From Streptomyces vietnamensis (lineage in GTDB: Bacteria; Actinomycetota; Actinomycetes; Streptomycetales; Streptomycetaceae), in NCBI RefSeq assembly GCF_000830005.1, contig NZ_CP010407.1, forward strand, positions 4,445,001 to 4,509,000: a stretch of 64,000 nucleotides of DNA, given 5' to 3'. Positions 8,886 to 18,780 of the stretch are shown piece by piece; the first letter of the stretch is position 1; the number at the start of each line of letters is the position of its first letter. Below the pieces are notes generated by a model, which was not told the origin of the DNA, did no database searches, and saw only the letters and a program-made list of their open reading frames with translations. A program made the translations under genes and the position numbers.

Positions 8886-9794
8886 GTGTCCGGATTCGTA
8901 GAAAAGCCCGAGCCCGTCCAGGTCCCGGGCCTGACCCATCTCCACACGGGCAAGGTCCGCGACCTGTACCGGAACGAGGCGGGCGACCTCGTCATGGTGG
9001 CGAGCGACCGCATGTCGGCCTACGACTGGGTGCTGCCCACCGAGATCCCCGACAAGGGCCGGGTCCTCACCCAGCTCTCCCTGTGGTGGTTCGACAAGCT
9101 CGTCGACCTGGTCCCGAACCACGTGATCTCCACCGAGCTGCCGACCGGCGCCCCCGCCGACTGGGCGGGGCGCACGCTGATCTGCAAGTCGCTGGACATG
9201 GTCCCGGTCGAGGCCGTCGCCCGCGGCTACCTCACCGGCTCCGGCCTCCTGGAGTACAACGAGTCCCGCACGGTCTGCGGCCTCGCGCTCCCCGAGGGTC
9301 TGACCGACGGCTCCGAGCTGCCCGCGCCGATCTTCACCCCGGCCACCAAGGCCGCCGTCGGCGACCACGACGAGAACGTCTCGTACGAGGAGGTCGCCCG
9401 CCAGGTCGGCGCCGAGACGGCCGCCCTGCTGCGTCAGACGACCCTCGCGGTCTACTCCCGGGCCCGGGACATCGCGCGCGACCGCGGGATCATCCTCGCC
9501 GACACCAAGTTCGAGTTCGGCTTCGCGGGCGAGACGCTCGTCCTCGCCGACGAGGTCCTCACCCCGGACTCCTCCCGCTTCTGGCCGGCCGCCGAGTGGG
9601 AGCCGGGCCACGCCCAGCCCTCGTACGACAAGCAGATCGTGCGGAACTGGCTGACCTCGCCGGCCTCCGGCTGGGACCGCAAGAGCGAGCAGCCGCCGCC
9701 GGCGCTGCCGCAGGAGGTCGTGGAGAAGACCCGCGCCAAGTACATCGAGGCGTACGAGCTGCTGACCGGGAACGCCTGGTCCGACAGCTTCTAG
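8886..9794 (+). CDS. purC: Phosphoribosylaminoimidazole-succinocarboxamide synthase (SAICAR synthetase)
   Basis: Condenses CAIR with aspartate using ATP in purine synthesis. The 302-residue protein starts at GTG 8886 behind GGAGGAA. SAICAR synthetase motifs are evident: HTGKVRDLY near the N-terminus, VASDRMSAYDWVLPTEIPDKG, and the signature around LADTKFEFGF. The much longer in-frame extension upstream overlaps the preceding gene and is spurious. A strong hairpin follows the stop. Confidence 0.97.
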   Translation: MSGFVEKPEPVQVPGLTHLHTGKVRDLYRNEAGDLVMVASDRMSAYDWVLPTEIPDKGRVLTQLSLWWFDKLVDLVPNHVISTELPTGAPADWAGRTLICKSLDMVPVEAVARGYLTGSGLLEYNESRTVCGLALPEGLTDGSELPAPIFTPATKAAVGDHDENVSYEEVARQVGAETAALLRQTTLAVYSRARDIARDRGIILADTKFEFGFAGETLVLADEVLTPDSSRFWPAAEWEPGHAQPSYDKQIVRNWLTSPASGWDRKSEQPPPALPQEVVEKTRAKYIEAYELLTGNAWSDSF

Positions 9795-9800
9795 TCGGCA

Positions 9801-9839
9801 GATGCCGTACGGGCCCGGAAGCGGGGCCCGTACGGCATC
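9801..9839. terminator. purC terminator
   Basis: GATGCCGTACGGGCCC and its exact inverse complement enclose a short loop 7 bases after the purC stop codon. Confidence 0.8.
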
Positions 9840-9871
9840 CCGGCCTCCTGCCGCCGTAGGCACACACGACG

Positions 9872-9901
9872 AAGGCCCCGGTTCCTGAGAACCGGGGCCT
9901 T
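9872..9901. terminator. Terminator of tRNA-Gly copy 1
   Basis: AAGGCCCCGGTT / AACCGGGGCCTT (12-bp stem, loop CCTGAG) lies immediately downstream of the minus-strand tRNA-Gly. The same hairpin recurs at 13,859-13,888. Confidence 0.85.
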
Positions 9902-9910
9902 CGCTTTCTG

Positions 9911-9983
9911 AGCGGACGACGAGATTCGAACTCGCGACCCTCACCTTGGCAAGGTGATGCTCTACCAACTGAGCCACGTCCGC
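9911..9983 (-). tRNA. tRNA-Gly(GCC), copy 1
   Basis: Minus-strand cloverleaf: acceptor GCGGACG/CGTCCGC, D-loop containing GG, anticodon GCC in TTGCCAA, T-arm GAGTTCGAATCTC, discriminator T. It is identical to the copy at 13,897-13,969. CCA is not encoded. Confidence 0.97.
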
Positions 9984-10005
9984 ATGCGCCGTAGCGCGCT
10001 GCTAA

Positions 10006-10620
10006 CTATACCCAACCTCTGGACCGCGCGAGACGCACCGCCGTGTGACGGTTCTCCGCACCCAGCTTCGCGGTGGCGGAAGAGAGGTAGTTCCGGACCG
10101 TTCCGGGGGAGAGTGCGGCCCGCCGGGCGATCTCCGCGACGGGGGCGCCGTCGGCGGCGAGTTCGAGCACCTCGGCCTCGCGGGCGGTCAGCGGCGAGTC
10201 CCCGGAGGCGATCGCGTCGGCAGCCAACTCGGGGTCCACATAACGGTTTCCGGCGTGGACGGTACGGATCAGCTCGGCCAGCCGCTGGGCACTGACCGTC
10301 TTCGGGGCGAAGCCGCGGACGCCCGCCGCGAGCGCCCGCTTGAGGTGGCCGGGGCGGCCGTGGCTGGTCACGATCATCGTGCGGCAGTCGGGGAGTTCGT
10401 CCCGGATCGATGTGGCCACCGTCACACCGTCCGCCCCCGGCATCTGGAGGTCGAGGACGGCGACGTCGGGCCGGTGGGCGCGGGCCATGGCGAGCGCCTC
10501 GGGGCCGGTCGCGGCCTCGGCGACCACGACCAGGTCGTCCTCCAGGGCGAGCAGGGCGGCGAGGGCGCCCCGGATCAGGTGTTCGTCGTCGGCCAGCAGT
10601 ACGCGCACGGGCTCGGTCAC
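10006..10620 (-). CDS. NarL/FixJ-type response regulator
   Basis: 204 residues from GTG 10620. The receiver domain has the acidic pair (ADDEH), phospho-acceptor Asp57 in VLDLQMPGADG and a conserved Lys in GFAPKTVSA. A LuxR-type helix-turn-helix occupies about 139-195 (LTAREAEVLELAADG...SPGTVRNYLSSATAKLG). The start overlaps the stop of the kinase gene in the four bases GTGA, so translation is coupled. It probably controls the adjacent ABC exporter genes and the palindrome upstream of them. Confidence 0.93.
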   Translation of the reverse strand: MTEPVRVLLADDEHLIRGALAALLALEDDLVVVAEAATGPEALAMARAHRPDVAVLDLQMPGADGVTVATSIRDELPDCRTMIVTSHGRPGHLKRALAAGVRGFAPKTVSAQRLAELIRTVHAGNRYVDPELAADAIASGDSPLTAREAEVLELAADGAPVAEIARRAALSPGTVRNYLSSATAKLGAENRHTAVRLARSRGWV

Positions 10621-11978
10621 GCGACCGTCTCCTCTTCCTGTCGGGCGTCGGGTTCCTGTCGGGCGTCGGGCTTTCGGGTGGCGGCCTCTCGGGTCTCGGG
10701 CTTTCGGGCGGCGGCCTCTCGGGCGGCGGACGGGGCGGACTGAGGGGCGGGCCGCGGGGCGGCCGACGGCACGCGGGCGGTGACGCGGAAGGACTGCGGA
10801 TCCGCGAACCCCGCCTCCAGGGTGCCGCCCACCGCCCCGAGCCGTTCGCGCAGTCCGGCGAGTCCCGAGCCGGTACGGCCGGGGGCGCCGGCCTCGTCCC
10901 GTACCGCCGCCCCGTCGTTCTCCACGGTCAGCACGGCCTCCCCCTCCCGGGCGCGCAGGGTGATCGCGCAGCGGCGGGCGTCGCCGTGCCGCAGCACGTT
11001 GGTGGTGGCCTCGCGGACGACCCAGCCGAGCGCGGACTGCACCTCGACGGGCAGGTCGAGGGCGGGGGCGTCGACGGCGCAGGCGATGCCGGCGGCGTCG
11101 AGGACGCCCCGGGCGCCCTCCAGCTCGACCCGCAGGTCGGCCTCCCGGTAGCCGCGGACGACCTCCCGCACCTCCCGCTGGGACTCCTGGGCGATCCGCT
11201 GGACCTCGACCATCTGGTCCACGGCCTCGGGGCGGCCGCGCCGGGCGAGCTGGACGGCCAGCTCGCTCTTGAGCGCGATCACCGAGAGGTTGCGGCCCAT
11301 GACGTCGTGCAGGTCGCGGCCGAAGCGGAGCCGCTCCTCGGCGACGGCGAGCCGGGCCTTGAGGTCGCGGGAGCGCTCCAGCTCCTGGACGACGCCGAGC
11401 AGCCAGGAGGAGAAGCCGCAGGCGGAGGCGTAGGCGCCGCCGCCGACGAGGACGCCGACCAGGGTGATCAGGCCCTCCGGGGCGCCGTGGCCGAAGGCGG
11501 TGACGGGCAGCGCGGCGGCGACGGCGGTGCCGGCGACCGCGTACGCCATGTGCCGCACCCGGTCCAGGCAGAAGACGAGCGCGCCGGTGGTGAAGACCGA
11601 GGTGCCGACGAGCACGCTCGCGACGACGGAGGCGTCGGTCAGCACCCCGGCCGCCCAGAGGCCGGAGACGGCGAGGTTCGCGAGGAGGGTGGCGGCGGCG
11701 AGGGCGGCGGCGAGCCGGACGGGACGCGGCCGCGTGCCGGTGGTGTGGTCGAGGGCGCGGGAGGCGACCACCCCGCAGAGCACGGCGTGGACCAGGACCC
11801 ACAGGGCCAGGCCGAGCGCCCCGCCCGTGCCGAGCCCGCTGCGCCCGCCGCTGCTCAGCGGGGCGCCGCCGAACGCGAGGACCTCGACCGGGGCCATGAG
11901 GTGGAAGGTCCACCGGGTGTACAGCTCGACCTTCCCGGCGACGCTGCGCCGTGACCACCATCCCGTCATCGCGGACAT
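10617..11978 (-). CDS. DesK-type sensor histidine kinase
   Basis: 453 residues from ATG 11978 (ATG 11969 is an alternative). The N-terminal half has five or six hydrophobic helices (about 22-195) and no large extracellular loop. The HisKA_3 box RDLHDVMGRNLSVIALK places the phosphorylated His near residue 224, and the HATPase_c domain follows (REATTNVLRHG, GSGLAGLRERL). This architecture resembles DesK and related kinases that sense membrane or antibiotic stress. The C-terminus carries an odd Arg/Glu/Ala/Lys-rich tail of near-repeats (REAAARKPETREAATRKP) of unknown role. It is cotranscribed with the response regulator. Confidence 0.92.
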   Translation of the reverse strand: MSAMTGWWSRRSVAGKVELYTRWTFHLMAPVEVLAFGGAPLSSGGRSGLGTGGALGLALWVLVHAVLCGVVASRALDHTTGTRPRPVRLAAALAAATLLANLAVSGLWAAGVLTDASVVASVLVGTSVFTTGALVFCLDRVRHMAYAVAGTAVAAALPVTAFGHGAPEGLITLVGVLVGGGAYASACGFSSWLLGVVQELERSRDLKARLAVAEERLRFGRDLHDVMGRNLSVIALKSELAVQLARRGRPEAVDQMVEVQRIAQESQREVREVVRGYREADLRVELEGARGVLDAAGIACAVDAPALDLPVEVQSALGWVVREATTNVLRHGDARRCAITLRAREGEAVLTVENDGAAVRDEAGAPGRTGSGLAGLRERLGAVGGTLEAGFADPQSFRVTARVPSAAPRPAPQSAPSAAREAAARKPETREAATRKPDARQEPDARQEEETVA

Positions 11979-12006
11979 CGCGTCCCGTCTCCCCTCCGGT
12001 CCCGCC

Positions 12007-12801
12007 CTAGCGCCGGGGTTCCCAGCGGAACCAGCGGCGGACCGCCCACCCCGTCAGGACGCCCCAGGCCACTGTATTGAGGGCGGCGGTGAGCAGGCTG
12101 CCCGCGTGGGCGGTGCCGAGCCAGCCGGCTCGGACGAACTCCATGACGCCGCTGAGCGGGAGCAGTTGGGAGAGGTCGGCGGCGAGCTCGGGCAGGGCGT
12201 CGTGGGGGACGAAGAGGCCGGAGCCGAAGGAGGAGATCAGGAAGAGCGGCAGGGTGGTGAGGCCGGCGCTCTCGACGGTGCGGGTGATGGTGGTGGTGAC
12301 GGCGGCGAGCCCGGCGAGCAGCACGATCGCGCCGACGAGGCCGAGGGCGAGCAGGTCGGGGCGGGCGGGGGCGTCGGAGCCGAGGAGGGTGAAGCCGCCG
12401 ACGGTGAGGATCGCGCTCTGGACGAGGGCGATGGCGGCGGCGGGCAGGGCGGTGCCGGTGAGGATCTCGGTGTCGGTGGCCTCGCCGGTGCGCAGCCGCT
12501 TGAGGACGAGTTCCTCGCGGCGGGCGACGAGGCTGGAGGTGAGGCTCATGTAGACGACGAGCAGCAGGATCATGCCGGTGCCGCCGATGAGGGTGGCGGC
12601 GCCGGGGGAGATGCCGAGGGTGGTTTCGTCGACGTTCTTGAGCGAGGACCGCAGCACGAAGATCATCAGCAGTGGCATGGCGGCCGCGACGAAGAGGTTG
12701 TTGCGGTTGCGGCCGAGGAGGGTGAGTTCGGCCCGGCCGAGGGCGGTGAGCCGGGTGAGGGCGGTGGACGGCCGGCCGGTGGTGAGGGTGGAGGTACTCA
12801 T
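12007..12801 (-). CDS. ABC-2 type exporter permease
   Basis: 264 residues from ATG 12801, with about six membrane helices spaced as in the ABC-2/DrrB permease family (for example LFVAAAMPLLMIFVL, TLIGGTGMILLLVVYMSL, LLALGLVGAIVLLAGL). It overlaps the ATPase gene by ATGA and lies 29 bases before the kinase gene, so the four genes probably form one operon. The substrate is unknown; such kinase-linked DrrAB-like systems commonly export toxic or membrane-active compounds. Confidence 0.9.
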   Translation of the reverse strand: MSTSTLTTGRPSTALTRLTALGRAELTLLGRNRNNLFVAAAMPLLMIFVLRSSLKNVDETTLGISPGAATLIGGTGMILLLVVYMSLTSSLVARREELVLKRLRTGEATDTEILTGTALPAAAIALVQSAILTVGGFTLLGSDAPARPDLLALGLVGAIVLLAGLAAVTTTITRTVESAGLTTLPLFLISSFGSGLFVPHDALPELAADLSQLLPLSGVMEFVRAGWLGTAHAGSLLTAALNTVAWGVLTGWAVRRWFRWEPRR

Positions 12802-13748
12802 CGGATCACGGGCTCCTTCGGGCCGGCGGGGGTGTCCTCCGTGCGGGAGGCGATGTCGAGGAAGGCCTCTTCGAGGGAGGCGGTGCGGGCGTCGAGCCCG
12901 TCGAGCCGGACGCCGTGGTCGTGGGCCCAGCCGAGGAGTGCGGTGAGGTCGTCCTGGAGGGCGTGGGTGCGGATCTCGATGCGGCTGCCGTCGGCGGCGG
13001 CCTTCAGTCCGAGCGGCAGCCGGGCGGCGGGCACGTCGGCGGGGAGCGCGAAGCGGATCCGGGCGGGCTGGGCGGCGGTGACCTCGGCGGGGGTGCCGGA
13101 GAGGACGATCCGGCCCTGGTGCATGATCGCGAGCCGGTCGGCGAGCGCCTCGGCCTCCTCCAGGTAGTGCGTGGTGAGGAGGACGGTGGTGCCCTGTGCG
13201 CGCAGGGCGCGGACGAGTTCCCAGGTGTCGCGGCGGCCCTCGGCGTCGAGGCCGGTGGTGGGCTCGTCGAGGAAGAGGACCTCGGGGCGGCCGAGGAGGG
13301 CGCAGGCGAGGTCGAGGCGGCGGCGTTCGCCGCCGGACAGCTGCTTGATCCGCACCTTCTCGCGGTCGGCGAGACCGACGGCGCCGAGGGCCTCGCCGGT
13401 CGGCCGGGCGCCGCTGGTGCAGCCGGCCCACATCCGTACGGTCTCGGCGACGGTGAGGTCGGAGGGGAAGCCGCCCTCCTGGAGCATGACGCCGATGCGG
13501 GGGCGGACGACGGACCGTTCGCGGTACGGGTCGTGGCCGAGGACGCGGACGGTGCCGCCGGTCGGGGCGGCGAGGCCCTCCAGGAGTTCGACGGTGGAGG
13601 TCTTGCCGGCGCCGTTGGTGCCGAGCAGGGCGAGGATCTCGCCCCGGGGCACGGAGAGGGAGATGCCGCGCACCGCCTCGAAGCCGCCGTCGTAGCTGCG
13701 GCTCAGGTCGGTCGCCTCGATGGCCGGTGTCAGGGCTTCAGCTGTCAT
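12798..13748 (-). CDS. DrrA-type ABC exporter ATPase
   Basis: 316 residues. Walker A GTNGAGKTS, Q-loop in GVMLQEGGFPSD, signature LSGGERRRLD, Walker B VLFLDEPTTGLD and the switch His in LLTTHYLEEAE are present. The C-terminal 90 residues are the DrrA-like extension. First gene of the ATPase-permease-kinase-regulator operon; its promoter must lie in 13,749-13,850 where a palindrome is seen. Confidence 0.93.
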   Translation of the reverse strand: MTAEALTPAIEATDLSRSYDGGFEAVRGISLSVPRGEILALLGTNGAGKTSTVELLEGLAAPTGGTVRVLGHDPYRERSVVRPRIGVMLQEGGFPSDLTVAETVRMWAGCTSGARPTGEALGAVGLADREKVRIKQLSGGERRRLDLACALLGRPEVLFLDEPTTGLDAEGRRDTWELVRALRAQGTTVLLTTHYLEEAEALADRLAIMHQGRIVLSGTPAEVTAAQPARIRFALPADVPAARLPLGLKAAADGSRIEIRTHALQDDLTALLGWAHDHGVRLDGLDARTASLEEAFLDIASRTEDTPAGPKEPVIR

Positions 13749-13806
13749 GGCTCCAGCCTCCGGGCCGTATGGGGCGGAGGGCAGTGCGCGCTGTCATCGT
13801 CCCGGC

Positions 13807-13818
13807 TGACAAATGTCA
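13807..13818. promoter_or_regulatory. Palindrome upstream of the ABC/two-component operon, candidate operator
   Basis: TGACAAATGTCA (arms TGAC/GTCA) lies about 58 bases before the ATPase start; a further TGTCAT half-site occurs at about 13,792. Position suits autoregulation by the NarL-type regulator. Inference only. Confidence 0.35.
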
Positions 13819-13858
13819 TGCCCCGGGGAGGCGGGGGAACACTCCGGGGGTACGACAA

Positions 13859-13888
13859 AGGCCCCGGTTCCTGAGAACCGGGGCCTTT
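13859..13888. terminator. Terminator of tRNA-Gly copy 2
   Basis: Same AAGGCCCCGGTT...AACCGGGGCCTT hairpin as at 9,872-9,901, immediately downstream of the second tRNA-Gly. Confidence 0.85.
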
Positions 13889-13896
13889 GCTCCCTG

Positions 13897-13969
13897 AGCG
13901 GACGACGAGATTCGAACTCGCGACCCTCACCTTGGCAAGGTGATGCTCTACCAACTGAGCCACGTCCGC
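13897..13969 (-). tRNA. tRNA-Gly(GCC), copy 2
   Basis: Identical in all 73 positions to the tRNA at 9,911-9,983, in the same orientation, and carrying the same downstream hairpin. The duplicated unit of roughly 115 bp therefore brackets the ABC/two-component block. Confidence 0.97.
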
Positions 13970-14052
13970 ATTGCTACCGGTCAGCTTTCGCTGCTCGGTG
14001 CGAGCACCACTCTACCTGATCCACCGGAGTGGTCGGTAACGCGTTTCTCGCA

Positions 14053-14125
14053 GAGCGGGTGACAGGGATCGCACACTGCGCCTTCCCCCTGGAAGGGGGC
14101 TGTTCTGCTACTGAACTACACCCGC
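14053..14125 (-). tRNA. Divergent tRNA-Gly(TCC), unusual D- and T-loops
   Basis: The acceptor stem GCGGGTG/CACCCGC is perfect, discriminator T and anticodon TCC (loop CTTCCAG on a GC-rich stem) are those of tRNA-Gly, and the D-stem GTTC/GAAC is intact. However, the D-loop AGTAGCA lacks the invariant G18-G19. The T-arm reads CAGTG-TGCGATC-CCTGT: positions 53-56 are GTGC instead of GTTC, and the T-stem pairs poorly. It could be a specialised non-translating tRNA or a degenerate gene. Confidence 0.75.
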
Positions 14126-14215
14126 ACGCTGCTGGGGACTCGGCTTTTCGGCCTCGCCCCTCGGCGTGATCCAGACTCTAGCCGATCAAGGGGGGTGCAA
14201 TGCAAATCGGCTCCG

Positions 14216-14325
14216 ACCGAGGCTTCGGCCGAGGCTTCGGCCGAGGCTTCGGCCGAGGTGCACGGCCGAGGTGCACGGCCGAGGTGCACGGCCGAGGTTC
14301 GCGGCTGAGGTTCGCAGCCGAGGCC
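14216..14325. repeat. Tandem 12-bp repeats GGCCGAGGCTTC / GGCCGAGGTGCA
   Basis: Three copies of CGAGGCTTCGGC, then three of CGAGGTGCACGGC, then two of GAGGTTCGCGGC-like units fill the gap between lsrL and the tRNAs. No gene is supported here, although frames stay open in several phases. Confidence 0.85.
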
Positions 14326-14364
14326 GGCGGCCCCGCGCCCCGTCACCCCTCTCGGGGCCCCCGC

Positions 14365-14706
14365 TCAGCTCGCCGCGCGGAAGGCCTCGTAGACGCGCTT
14401 GGGGATCCGGCCGCGGGCGGGCACGTCCATCTTGTTGGACTGGGCCCAGGCGCGGACCGCCGCCGGGTCGGGGGCGAGGGCGGTGTGGGTGTACGAGTCG
14501 GCCGCGGGGCGCCGGCCGACCGTCGCCCGGACGGGGATCTTGCGTCCGGCGGCGAGGTAGGGCGCGAGGGCCTTGCGGAGTTTCTTTGCATTGGCAGCAT
14601 TCAGGTCGATCTCGTACATCTTCCCGTCGAGGCCGAACGCAACCGTTTCAGCAGCTTCTCCGCCTTCGATGTCGTCGGAGAGGGTGACCACCACACGCTG
14701 AGCCAC
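14365..14706 (-). CDS. lsrL: Lsr2-family nucleoid-associated protein (second paralogue, LsrL type)
   Basis: 113 residues from GTG 14706 with GGAAAGG 11 bases upstream; a 32-residue in-frame extension has no ribosome site. The N-terminal dimerisation domain (VVVTLSDDIEGGEAAETVAFGLDGKMYEIDL...) and the C-terminal DNA-binding Arg-Gly-type loop (VPARGRIPKRVYEAF) are characteristic of Lsr2, the AT-rich-DNA xenogeneic silencer of actinobacteria. Location next to purSQL matches the second Lsr2 paralogue of Streptomyces rather than the main Lsr2 (recalled). It diverges from purS across a 366-bp gap. Confidence 0.9.
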   Translation of the reverse strand: MAQRVVVTLSDDIEGGEAAETVAFGLDGKMYEIDLNAANAKKLRKALAPYLAAGRKIPVRATVGRRPAADSYTHTALAPDPAAVRAWAQSNKMDVPARGRIPKRVYEAFRAAS

Positions 14707-15072
14707 GGATATCGGTCCTTTCCTGCGGCCGCCGAGGTCGGGAGAGCGCTTGTGGCGCCCCTGACGTGCGACGATGCCGACCGTACGGCTGTGTCGGAAC
14801 AATGCTGCTTTCTTCTGGATTCCTTTGTACAGCGGTAGGCGTCGTATGGGGAAGCCCCGGCAATTGTTTCAGCGTGTCCCGGTGCAATGCGGTCCGCAAT
14901 ATTTCACTCGAATTTTGGGCGGGAGTGTGCGTTCGGCGTGTGGGGGTTGTCCGTGTGACGCACACCGCTCTGAACCGGGCTTTTGTAGGATCCTTCAGAT
15001 CTCTACCCGCGTAGAATTTGGAGGCAGGTACGCTGAGGGAACCGCCCACGCAACACACCACCGGGAGTGCCA
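14707..15072. other. Divergent intergenic region lsrL / purS
   Basis: 366 bp without a supported gene. It is less GC-rich than its surroundings in parts (AATATTTCACTCGAATTTT at about 14,898). TAGAAT at 15,012-15,017 is a possible -10 for purS, but no convincing -35 is at the right distance. It must contain both promoters. Confidence 0.5.
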
Positions 15073-15318
15073 GTGGCACGCGTCGTAGTCGACGTCATGC
15101 TCAAGCCGGAGATTCTCGACCCTCAGGGGCAGGCGGTGCAGCGTGCACTGCCTCGCCTGGGATTCGCCGGAATCGCCGACGTCCGTCAGGGGAAGCGCTT
15201 CGAGCTGGAGGTGGAGGGACCGGTCGACGACGCCGCCCTCGCCCGCATCCATGAGATGGCCGAAACCTTCCTTGCCAACACCGTGATCGAAGACTTCGTC
15301 GTGAAGGTGGAGTCGTGA
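15073..15318 (+). CDS. purS: Phosphoribosylformylglycinamidine synthase subunit PurS
   Basis: 81 residues from GTG 15073 ([19 protein letters not shown]), placed 5 bases after GGGAG; the alternative GTG at 15067 would overlap that ribosome site. PurS is the small structural subunit that channels ammonia between PurQ and PurL in the three-part FGAM synthase. Its stop overlaps the purQ start in GTGA. Confidence 0.95.
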   Translation: MARVVVDVMLKPEILDPQGQAVQRALPRLGFAGIADVRQGKRFELEVEGPVDDAALARIHEMAETFLANTVIEDFVVKVES

Positions 15319-15994
15319 CCGCACGCATCGGCGTCGTCACGTTCCCCGGAACGCTCGACGACCAGGACGCGCTGCGTGCCGCCCGCCTCGCGGGCGCCGA
15401 GCCCGTGTCGCTCTGGCACCGGGACAAGGACCTCAAGCAGGTCGACGCCGTGGTCCTCGCCGGCGGCTTCTCCTACGGCGACTACCTGCGGGCCGGAGCC
15501 ATCTCCCGCTTCTCGCCGGTGATGGAGACGATCATCGAGCAGGCGAAGGCGGGCATGCCCGTCCTCGGCATCTGCAACGGCTTCCAGATCCTCACCGAGG
15601 CCCATCTGCTGCCGGGCGCGATGCTGCGCAACAACCACCTCCACTTCATCTGCCGCGACCAGAAGCTGCGGGTGGAGAACGCGGAGACCGCCTGGACCTC
15701 GGACTACTCCGAGGGCCAGGAGATCGAGGTCCCGCTCAAGAACATGGACGGCCGGTACGTCGCCGACGAGCGCACGCTCGACGAGCTGGAGGCCGAGGGG
15801 CGGGTGGCCTTCCGCTACCTGGACATGAACCCCAACGGCTCGCTGCGCGACATCGCGGGCATCACCAACGCCGCGGGCAACGTGGTCGGCCTCATGCCGC
15901 ACCCGGAGCACGCCGTCGAGCCGCTGATCGGCACCGGCAAGACGGACGGCCTCGGTTTCTTCACCTCGATCCTCAAGAAGCTGGTCAACGCCTG

Positions 15995-15995
<1 letters not shown>
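15315..15995 (+). CDS. purQ: FGAM synthase glutaminase subunit PurQ
   Basis: 226 residues. Class I glutamine amidotransferase with nucleophilic Cys87 in GICNGFQ and the His/Glu of MPHPEHA near residue 195. It releases ammonia from glutamine for PurL. Start overlaps purS by GTGA and its TGA overlaps the purL ATG by one base, so the three subunits are translationally coupled. Confidence 0.97.
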
Positions 15996-18244
<2,249 letters not shown>

Positions 18245-18265
18245 TCGTCGGTACGCAGACGGTGT

Positions 18266-18294
18266 GAGCCCCCGCTTTCGGGCGGGGGCTTTCC
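18266..18294. terminator. purSQL terminator
   Basis: AGCCCCCGC-TTTCGG-GCGGGGGCTTT just after purL; also converges with the minus-strand gene ending at 18,303. Confidence 0.85.
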
Positions 18295-18302
18295 GTTGCC
18301 GG

Positions 18303-18713
18303 TCAGTCGTCCAGGGACATGAAGGCATCGAGTTCGGCGATGTCCTCGACACACTCGTCGATGTCGGAGGCCTTGCCGCCGACGAGGGTGAAGAAGAGGG
18401 CGCCGCGCATCTCGATCCCGCGGTCGCCGTGCTCGGCGAACCACTTGTGGGTCGAGATCACATGGCCCCGGCCGTCGGCGAAGACGCCGTCGAGTTCGAC
18501 GCGGAAGGTGCCGCCGGTGTACTCGACCATGTCCCGGTACATGCCGAGGACGTTGTCCCGGCCCTTGAAGTGCCCGCCGAACCGGGTGGTGCCGGGCGCG
18601 TGGTGGGTGCAGTCACTGGTCAGCAGGGCGCCCAGTGCCTCCATGTCGCCTTTGCTGAACGCTTCGTAGCCCTGCCGCACGAGGGCGGCGTCGGGGTGCT
18701 CGTGGTGGGTCAT
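18303..18713 (-). CDS. SnoaL-like (NTF2-fold) protein
   Basis: 136 residues from ATG 18713. The sequence has the pattern of the SnoaL-like domain: VRQGYEAFSKGDMEALGALL, HAPGTTRFGGHFKGRDNVLGMY and a long amphipathic beta sheet. Stand-alone members of this fold include cyclases, isomerases and proteins of unknown role, so no reaction is assigned. It is transcribed alone, convergent with purL and divergent from the next gene. Confidence 0.8.
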   Translation of the reverse strand: MTHHEHPDAALVRQGYEAFSKGDMEALGALLTSDCTHHAPGTTRFGGHFKGRDNVLGMYRDMVEYTGGTFRVELDGVFADGRGHVISTHKWFAEHGDRGIEMRGALFFTLVGGKASDIDECVEDIAELDAFMSLDD

Positions 18714-18768
18714 GGTCCCGTCACAGCCTCTCGCGAAAAAGGGGACCTTCTCTTTCCAGTCTCAGCGC

Positions 18769-18774
18769 TAGCCT
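18769..18774 (+). promoter_or_regulatory. -10 box of the 18,781 gene
   Basis: TAGCCT lies 6 bases before ATG 18781, with no ribosome site; a leaderless transcript is likely. Confidence 0.4.
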
Positions 18775-18780
18775 CGGGCC

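Noticed and set aside
14216-14325. Possible CRISPR or iteron array
   Set aside because: Units of 12 bases with no spacers and no replication gene nearby; treated as simple tandem repeats.
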